A DNA stretch of 64,000 bases. Origin: Candidatus Woesearchaeota archaeon (GTDB lineage Archaea > Nanobdellota > Nanobdellia > Woesearchaeales > UBA9642). Under the pieces are notes generated by a model that worked only from the letters and a program-made list of their open reading frames with translations, did no database searches and was not told the DNA's origin. Positions 57,452 to 64,000 of this stretch are shown one piece after another (the stretch's first letter is position 1; each line of letters opens with the position of its first letter). The stretch is from contig QZIT01000006.1 in the NCBI GenBank assembly GCA_003599145.1, forward strand, positions 248,001 through 312,000, written 5' to 3'. The position numbers were made by a program, and so were the translations under genes.

Positions 57452-58108
57452 TTATGTCCTTCTGCACCGAACGATGAGGCTCCAGGAATCCAGTCGCCTT
57501 CTGTTCGACTTAAACGGATAAAGAAAGTGTACATACTTGTGCTTGGTGATGCGCAAACCCTGCTTGCGCAGGAGTTGTTTTAGGTCGTTGAAAAAAATCT
57601 TCACTTTGTGGGGGTTTTCAAAGCGAAAGGTGACGATGTTGTATAGTAGCTGGAATAAGGTGCAGTCTCCTCTTATGCGCTCCTGAGGAACTACGATGAT
57701 GAGCTCGCCATCATCTTTCAGCAGTCTTCTAAGGTTGTGTAATAATCCCTCCCTGTCATCAACATGCTCAAGCACATGGGCAAGAACAATAACGTCAAAT
57801 TTGCCTTTCTTAAATAAATTCTTATCTATATTATAGAATGTGAACTCTTTGTATTTTTTTCTTGCGTACTTCAGTGCATGGCGGTTAATGTCTGCACCGT
57901 AAAGATCAAACTCTTTCTGAGGATATTTCTTTTTGACGATGTCCAGAAAAAATCCCGTGTTGCACCCGTAATCTAGCAGGCGAAGGTTGTTCTTGTTCTT
58001 TAGATAACTTACCAGTTCATTCACCTCTGTTGACTTATAGACAAGTATGGTTCTTCCTAAGAACCCTGTTGTTCGCGTAATCAGTGTATATGATAAGCCG
58101 TATTTCAT
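57452..58108 (-). CDS. Class I SAM-dependent methyltransferase
   Basis: LLDYGCNTGFFLDIV; DVIVLAHVLEHVDD; start at Met 58108. Confidence 0.85.
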   Translation of the reverse strand: MKYGLSYTLITRTTGFLGRTILVYKSTEVNELVSYLKNKNNLRLLDYGCNTGFFLDIVKKKYPQKEFDLYGADINRHALKYARKKYKEFTFYNIDKNLFKKGKFDVIVLAHVLEHVDDREGLLHNLRRLLKDDGELIIVVPQERIRGDCTLFQLLYNIVTFRFENPHKVKIFFNDLKQLLRKQGLRITKHKYVHFLYPFKSNRRRLDSWSLIVRCRRT

Positions 58109-58118
58109 GGTGTATGGG

Positions 58119-58673
58119 TCAAATCCAATCCTCCTTGAGTTTCGTTGCCTTGCTGACGACGCCGCTGACCAGATGAATTGCCATGCTGATGACGAGGATT
58201 GCAATGATGACTTTCCATGAAGGTATAAATGCAATAGCGCTTAAAAGCAGTGCGCCAACAACAAAATCCCATTGATCAAAGGGAAACCAGCTTTTGCCCG
58301 GATTTATCCGCACTCTCCTTTTGAAAAAGCTTTTGACTAAGTCTCCTAAAATTGCTCCTGCTCCTAATAAAAATCCAAAATAGACAATGCCCCAGGAATA
58401 ATCAATAATGCTTATGCTTTTGAAAAAAGAAACATCCTTCAGCAAGATTTGCACGATAAACAGGACAATGCCTGCAAGTATGCCAAAAATAACCCCGCCA
58501 ATGGTTTTATGGTCTCCAAAAATTCTTCCTTTGTTGACTTTTTGATAATTATCGACAGGTGTTTTTAGCAGTCCGTGTTTTGTTGTAAACACAGGAGTCA
58601 TGTTTGCAAAGTATGCAGGAACCATGAAATAGATAGCCTGTAAAAAAAGCAAGAGTATTTCATTCATGCTCAT
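58119..58673 (-). CDS. carS: CDP-archaeol synthase
   Basis: MVPAYFANMTPVF; GRIFGDHKTIGG; GAILGDLVKSFFKRR. Confidence 0.88.
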   Translation of the reverse strand: MSMNEILLLFLQAIYFMVPAYFANMTPVFTTKHGLLKTPVDNYQKVNKGRIFGDHKTIGGVIFGILAGIVLFIVQILLKDVSFFKSISIIDYSWGIVYFGFLLGAGAILGDLVKSFFKRRVRINPGKSWFPFDQWDFVVGALLLSAIAFIPSWKVIIAILVISMAIHLVSGVVSKATKLKEDWI

Positions 58674-59034
58674 TACTTTCTCTGTTTCTTTTTAAATGTT
58701 TTGCGTATGCAGCCCTTAACTGTTCAGAGGTTGCATGAAACGTTGTTAACAAATAATCTGAGTATGCCCTTAGCCCTTCTGCAGTTTTAAGCGTGTGCTG
58801 TTCAGGTAAATCTCTTAATCTCTGAGAGACATCGGCAAGGGCCTTTCCATAATACGGATGGTCTGTTTCGTTGTTAAGCATCAGAGAAATGGCAACAATT
58901 TCTTCAAGTGCAGCTTTTTTGATTGCAGACTGCTGCAGCAGGGGCAGAAAAGATGCTCTTTCTGAAAGAGCGTAGAGAAAAAAAGTCTTTTTTACGGCAG
59001 CTTGCAATTGCGGAGCAGTATAAACGATAGCCAT
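58660..59034 (-). CDS. Hypothetical protein
   Basis: Overlaps carS start by 14 bp. Confidence 0.55.
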   Translation of the reverse strand: MAIVYTAPQLQAAVKKTFFLYALSERASFLPLLQQSAIKKAALEEIVAISLMLNNETDHPYYGKALADVSQRLRDLPEQHTLKTAEGLRAYSDYLLTTFHATSEQLRAAYAKHLKRNRESNEHE

Positions 59035-59083
59035 GGGGTTGAAAAGAACAAGCTATATAAATTTATTACTATTCCGCAATGAC

Positions 59084-60853
59084 ATGGGTGATTTGAGCGG
59101 TTTTGTAGAGGATTTACGGCAGAGAGTTGACCTTGCTGAGCACGTTAAAGCCATTGTCAAACTCGGAAGGAATAATATGGGCAAATGCCCTTTTCACGAG
59201 GAAAAAACACCGTCTTTTCATGTAACATCTGACTTTTTCCATTGTTTTGGATGCGGGAAATCAGGAGATGTCATAGGGTTTTATCGAGAGTACCATGGAC
59301 TCACGTTTATTGAGGCTGTAACTGCAATAGCAGAAAAAGAGGGAATTTCTGTTCCGACATTCGGCAGGGCAGAGCCAAAAATAAGAACCTATGAAGTTTT
59401 GGAAGCTGCATTAAGCTATTTTCATAACAGCCTGATGATGGACAGAGGAATCGAAGTTTATGAATTTTTACTTGAGAAAAGAAAAATATCAAGGGAAACC
59501 ATCCAGCGATGGAAATTAGGTTACGCACCAGACAGCTGGGATGAATTGCATACTCATTTGCAGCAGAAAGGATTTACTGCCGAGGAGCTTGAACGGCAAA
59601 GCCTCATCACGCAAAGAAAAGAAGCTTCCGGATATTATAATTTTTTTAGAAACAGAATCATGATCCCACTAGTAAATCATGCAGGAAAGCTTATCGGATT
59701 TGCAGGCAGAGCTATTGATGCTGACCAGATAAAATACCTTAATTCAAGAGAGCAGACATCAAGAGGAAAAAGCCTGTACAATAAGAAAACACTTTTATTT
59801 GGATTGTACCCTGGACTTTCTGCAGTGCGAGAGCAAAAATCAATTATGGTTACCGAAGGATATTTTAATGTTATTTCTAGCCATCAATCAGGAATAGAGA
59901 ACGTTGTTGCGGTAGGCGGAACTGCATTTACTGAACAACAGGCGCGGTTGATAAAAAGGCTTACTTCTGATGTGGTTTTTGTTATGGATGGGGACAGTGC
60001 AGGCATTGCTGCTGCAAAAAAAGCAGTTAAAGTTGCCTATGGTTCTGGATTAACGCCTCAAGTTGCCTTATTGCCTGAGGGAACAGATTTGGATGACATT
60101 TGTAAATTAGGCGATAAAGAGAGTGTTATGCAAACCATTCACCCTGAAGATATCCTTCAGTTTCATCTAAGGACAACGCCTTCTCAAACATCAGATGAAA
60201 AAACAAGAATCTTGGACGAAATGATAGAATATCTTTCATTGGAAAAGGATGTTGCGAGGAAATTTATTTGGATCAGCGACATTGCAACTGCATTACACAT
60301 TCCTGTTCAAATTGTTGAACAAAAATGCGTTGCATATCATGCAGAACAGCTTCCTGAGCAACAGCAAGTCTCTTTGAGGAAAATAGCTGCGCTGTATATT
60401 GCAAACCTGTTTCATCTTCCTTCTGCGCTGCGGAGGCATTACTATGAACTTGTTCCAGAGAGCGATGCGTTTTCTGACGAGCTGAAAGCGCTTTATGGTA
60501 TTTTGCAGGAAGGAGACAAGGAGAATCATGAGCAATTAGCTATGCCTATGGTGCCTATGCAGAACGGCCAGCATGACTTTATTGCAAGCGATAAAGCAGA
60601 GCAGGTTATTGCTTATTTGAAGGATGCATACCAAAAAAGAAAGATTGCGCACATTCCTTTGCAAATAGTCCGTATGGCAATGGAGCCGTTGCCTGTAAAA
60701 GTCGACATCTGTGCAAACATCCTGCACGAATATGCTATACAAGAAGAACAGGGAAAGTTGTTTATTGATTTGCTTGAAGCGCAGAAACTTCAGCATACCA
60801 ATAGACTAACGAAAATTCAAAGAAAACTAGAAGAATTGATGTATCATGGCTAA
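59084..60853 (+). CDS. dnaG: Bacterial-type DnaG primase with CHC2 zinc finger
   Basis: KCPFHEEKTPSFHVTSDFFHCFGCGKSGDVIGF; Toprim_N RNRIMIPLVNHAGKLIGFAGRAI; TOPRIM VTEGYFNVI...VMDGDSAG; start at Met 59084 after TATATAAATTTA. Confidence 0.9.
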   Translation: MGDLSGFVEDLRQRVDLAEHVKAIVKLGRNNMGKCPFHEEKTPSFHVTSDFFHCFGCGKSGDVIGFYREYHGLTFIEAVTAIAEKEGISVPTFGRAEPKIRTYEVLEAALSYFHNSLMMDRGIEVYEFLLEKRKISRETIQRWKLGYAPDSWDELHTHLQQKGFTAEELERQSLITQRKEASGYYNFFRNRIMIPLVNHAGKLIGFAGRAIDADQIKYLNSREQTSRGKSLYNKKTLLFGLYPGLSAVREQKSIMVTEGYFNVISSHQSGIENVVAVGGTAFTEQQARLIKRLTSDVVFVMDGDSAGIAAAKKAVKVAYGSGLTPQVALLPEGTDLDDICKLGDKESVMQTIHPEDILQFHLRTTPSQTSDEKTRILDEMIEYLSLEKDVARKFIWISDIATALHIPVQIVEQKCVAYHAEQLPEQQQVSLRKIAALYIANLFHLPSALRRHYYELVPESDAFSDELKALYGILQEGDKENHEQLAMPMVPMQNGQHDFIASDKAEQVIAYLKDAYQKRKIAHIPLQIVRMAMEPLPVKVDICANILHEYAIQEEQGKLFIDLLEAQKLQHTNRLTKIQRKLEELMYHG

Positions 60854-62834
60854 ACGAAAATTTTCTGATTTTGAAGCACTGAAAGCAAAAGTTAGGGCTA
60901 TCATTGAAAAAAAAAGATGGAAACCAGGAGAATTCTCTCCTTTTCAGATTGCAAAAATTGATCCCTATCTTGAACGCAGGCTCCGTGATGTAGGATACCA
61001 GTTAACGGGAACGTATAGCAGCGCTCTTGCTCTTAGATATATGGAGCTTGAACCAAAGAGAAGGTCTGATAAACTTTCCAATGAGGATATTCTTGCAATT
61101 ATGGGAGAAACGATTTCAAGAGAGACTGCAGTATCCATCTATGATACGTATTTGCAGGGCACTCAAGGGCTGAGTGCAAGGCAGTTATTTAAAAGCGGAA
61201 TTGCCAGTAAAGCATTAAAGGCTGCCTACAGCCCTAAGAGAAAAGAGTATAGAGAAGGCTTGTTTTATGAGCTTATTGACAGGCTTTATCCTGATGTGCA
61301 AGACCAATATGGCTTTCCTTTAAGCATAGCATTGCGCAGAGAACCCTTAAATAAAACCGTTTTGGCAGGTCAGTGCAAAAGACTTTATTTTTCCGGTTCA
61401 GATATCTCTATGAAAGCAGTTGCAGTAGACGTGAGTTCGTCGATTGCACATACCTTGATGACAGGGCGCCATGAACGAGTGTTGGTTAAAAAAAGTGACC
61501 GTGCCTTTTCTGATTATATGAAACATTTTTGCAAACTGCTTGGAACGTCTCTTGTTCCTGATGATCTCATCCCAAGAGGCACGAGAGGAGTGAAAAATCT
61601 TTCTCTTATAGCAGAGCGGGAAGTTGGATTGATGCTTCATATTCTTCAAAAATACGACCCTGAACTTCAGGAAGTGCCTTTTCCTTCTCTTGAACCTCCC
61701 TTGCAGAATATTACCAGTTATCAAGCGTTGATAGCACTGCCCGCGGAAGAAGGAAACACCTACGCTGACTTGAGGGTTGTTTCAGCGAACCTTGAACATT
61801 TGGTTGAGGTAAAAGCGTGCAGGCCGTGGAATGAGTTTGCAGTAGTTTCAAGAATGAGAAACCAGCATACTGCAAAAACCTGGAGTGATGGCAAGTCTAT
61901 TGATAAAAAATTAGCAGTTGTTTTGGGGTCTCCGTTAAGTGCAGATAGCAAAGAAGCATTGGCAAAATATGGTTTTCATACTCTTGATGAGCCCTTGTTT
62001 GGAGAGCTCTATGTAGCGTCGCTTGATTTATTGCATAGGGAAAATCCAGAATTTTTCTCAGGAAAACCGTATACTGCAGATGACTTGAAAAAAATTCATC
62101 ATTGGCTTACTGATAAAGCGCACCTGCTTGCAAGACCATTGTATCAGACGCTGAAAAACTGGTCTGCAAAAATATTGAAGCAATGCATAGATGCTCTTGA
62201 ATTTCCCTTTTCCGTTATTGATGGCCATCCTTCTGTCTATCAGGCTCCTTTTTCATTGTTTGAGGATTTTTATGGCTCTTCAGCAGGAAAAGTATTTGCT
62301 CCTCATCACTTGTTGTTGGATATTGAGACATCAGGATCGAGCAGCAGGGAAGGCATGATAAGCATGATTGGTTTAGGCTATGCTGTTGGCGATACAATGA
62401 TTGTGCATATTCAGCATGCAAGGACTCCTTTTGAAGAAGAAGACTTGCTGAAAACATACGATGCGTTGGCAAGATCAGGACAATTTACTCATGTCGTTAC
62501 CTTTAACGGAAGAAGCTTTGACATTCCCTTTATCAATAAAAGATTGCTTGCGCATTTTATCAATCCAAACTATGCATTAGAGCATCTTGATTTGTATCCT
62601 TTGTTTAGACAATATGCAAAACAGCATCAATATCCCAATGCAAGATTGCAAACATTTGAGAAAGGCGTTTTGGGTGCTTCCCGTCATAAAGACCTTCCAA
62701 GCAAGGATGTTCCTGAAGTCTTAACGAATGTCATGTTTGGCGTTGGCGATCATAGGTTGCAGAAAGTGGTGTTGCATAACCAGTATGATATTGTAACGCT
62801 GGGTTTGATGCTGGATTATTTTAAAAATTCCTAA
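60846..62834 (+). CDS. YprB-like RNase H-fold exonuclease-domain protein
   Basis: HHLLLDIETSGSSSREGMISMIGLGY; VVTFNGRSFDIPFI; NQYDIVTLGLML; 8-bp overlap with dnaG. Confidence 0.8.
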   Translation: MAKRKFSDFEALKAKVRAIIEKKRWKPGEFSPFQIAKIDPYLERRLRDVGYQLTGTYSSALALRYMELEPKRRSDKLSNEDILAIMGETISRETAVSIYDTYLQGTQGLSARQLFKSGIASKALKAAYSPKRKEYREGLFYELIDRLYPDVQDQYGFPLSIALRREPLNKTVLAGQCKRLYFSGSDISMKAVAVDVSSSIAHTLMTGRHERVLVKKSDRAFSDYMKHFCKLLGTSLVPDDLIPRGTRGVKNLSLIAEREVGLMLHILQKYDPELQEVPFPSLEPPLQNITSYQALIALPAEEGNTYADLRVVSANLEHLVEVKACRPWNEFAVVSRMRNQHTAKTWSDGKSIDKKLAVVLGSPLSADSKEALAKYGFHTLDEPLFGELYVASLDLLHRENPEFFSGKPYTADDLKKIHHWLTDKAHLLARPLYQTLKNWSAKILKQCIDALEFPFSVIDGHPSVYQAPFSLFEDFYGSSAGKVFAPHHLLLDIETSGSSSREGMISMIGLGYAVGDTMIVHIQHARTPFEEEDLLKTYDALARSGQFTHVVTFNGRSFDIPFINKRLLAHFINPNYALEHLDLYPLFRQYAKQHQYPNARLQTFEKGVLGASRHKDLPSKDVPEVLTNVMFGVGDHRLQKVVLHNQYDIVTLGLMLDYFKNS

Positions 62835-62844
62835 ACGAGGATAC

Positions 62845-63999
62845 TTACGCCTTAATAATTCCATACCCAATCAATCTAAACCTATTTCCTATTCTTCTTG
62901 AGATGGTTACCCTGCTGTCTACTTCACCACAAACAGGAATCTTTAATTTGCACTGAAATGTGTTTTTTCCAAAATCATAAACCAATCCTACAGTAGAAGA
63001 GCTATTGACATTAAGCAAGAGCATTTCGTTTTTTTTGATAGGCTCTACTTTTAAGTCTTCTTTTGAGCCTACAACTCTGTCCAGCAAATGCAATTCAAGT
63101 TTTAATTCATACCATATCTTTGGAAGCTTTCCCGGTAATCCAACAACACTTCCTGTTAAGCTGTCTCCTTTGACAATTCCTGGGTCTAAAGCAGTCATTA
63201 ATCCAATGCTTCCTCCTGGAACAACTTCAGAAACTTCTTTGCCTCCTGTAACCAATTGAGTGATGATGGTTCTTAATGGCTTAGCAACAATCTGGTTTGC
63301 TTCTTCAAGAATTCTTCCTGGGCTTATTTCAATTTCATCTCCCAGCTTAAGTTTTCCTTGGGTTACTGCACCGCCTAAAACTCCTCCCTTCAGCTGCTTT
63401 GGTTTTGTTCCAGGTTTATTGACATCAAATGATCGTGCAATAAGCATTAAGGGTTCTTTGCGGACGTCTCTTTCCGGAGTTGGAATGTGTTTTTCTATTG
63501 CATCAATAAGCAGGTCAATATTGACTCTTTTCAATGCGCTTATTGGGATAATAGGAGCATGCTCATATTCGGTTCCTTTCAAGAATTCTTTTATTTGCTG
63601 ATAGTTCTTTAATGCCTGCTCTTTGCTTATCAAGTCTATTTTGTTCTGTACAATAACAATATTTTTGATGCCTGAGATGTGCAATGCCATAAGATGCTCT
63701 CTGGTTTGCGGCTGAGGGCATTCTTCATGGCTGTCGATGAGCAGCAATGCACCATCCATAATCGTAGAGCCGCTTAACATAGTTGCCATTAAGCTCTCAT
63801 GTCCTGGTGCGTCAACAAAACTCACTCTTCTTTTTGGAATTGCCGTTTCATTGCAATCTTTGCAGGTTTCAAAAATAGTGTACTTCTTGCAATGTTCGCA
63901 ATAGTAGAATGTGCAGTCCGCATATCCTAATCTGATGGTGATTCCTCTTTTTATTTCTTCGCTGTGCGTATCTGTCCATTTGCCAGACAGCGCTTCAGT
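62845..63999 (-). CDS. Translation initiation factor aIF2 gamma, 5'-truncated by window end
   Basis: Frame open upstream of 63825: CTFYYCEHCKKYTIFETCKDCNETAIPKRRVSFVDAPGHESLMATMLSG. Confidence 0.95.
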   Translation of the reverse strand, partial: TEALSGKWTDTHSEEIKRGITIRLGYADCTFYYCEHCKKYTIFETCKDCNETAIPKRRVSFVDAPGHESLMATMLSGSTIMDGALLLIDSHEECPQPQTREHLMALHISGIKNIVIVQNKIDLISKEQALKNYQQIKEFLKGTEYEHAPIIPISALKRVNIDLLIDAIEKHIPTPERDVRKEPLMLIARSFDVNKPGTKPKQLKGGVLGGAVTQGKLKLGDEIEISPGRILEEANQIVAKPLRTIITQLVTGGKEVSEVVPGGSIGLMTALDPGIVKGDSLTGSVVGLPGKLPKIWYELKLELHLLDRVVGSKEDLKVEPIKKNEMLLLNVNSSSTVGLVYDFGKNTFQCKLKIPVCGEVDSRVTISRRIGNRFRLIGYGIIKA

Positions 64000-64000
64000 T

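Noticed and set aside
1-64000. CRISPR array
   Set aside because: No regularly spaced direct repeats of 24-40 bp seen; short recurring motifs are promoter or recombinase-type.

Overview
This 64 kb window appears to come from an AT-rich archaeal genome. A DPANN/Woesearchaeota-like origin is likely, based on aIF2-gamma, ribosomal proteins L1/L10/L12, diphthine synthase, prefoldin alpha, CarS and BRE/TATA promoters. The left ~13.6 kb looks like an accessory or mobile region. It holds a DNA phosphorothioation (Dnd) locus, dndB-C-D-E-A on the minus strand. Convergent to it is a plus-strand pair: a second, 5'-truncated DndD-like ATPase and a small partner that resembles Dnd-associated proteins. The same region carries an orphan C5-cytosine methyltransferase, many small ORFs (including a HARE-HTH protein and a DUF2080-like protein) and two paralogous tyrosine recombinases in opposite orientation, with repeated short motifs flanking one of them. 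From ~13.8 kb on the window is mostly archaeal chromosome: RtcA, Lrp/AsnC and TrmB regulators, L1-L10-L12, DphB, adenylate kinase, Nif3, SET-domain protein, antiporter, M17 aminopeptidase, Lhr-like helicase, DEAD-box helicase, FtsY, prefoldin, NUDIX, CarS and aIF2-gamma. Notable items there are a Mpv17/PMP22-like membrane protein, a bacterial-type DnaG primase with a CHC2 zinc finger overlapping a YprB-like RNase H-fold gene, a short NFACT-R-only protein, a beta-barrel-like secreted protein, two paralogous LysM-like anchored proteins, and a recurrent promoter element (ACT-N4-AGT beside CGAAAC-ATTTATAAA) that suggests a local regulon. No tRNA, rRNA or CRISPR array was recognised. All family calls are by eye from the translations; no database search was run.
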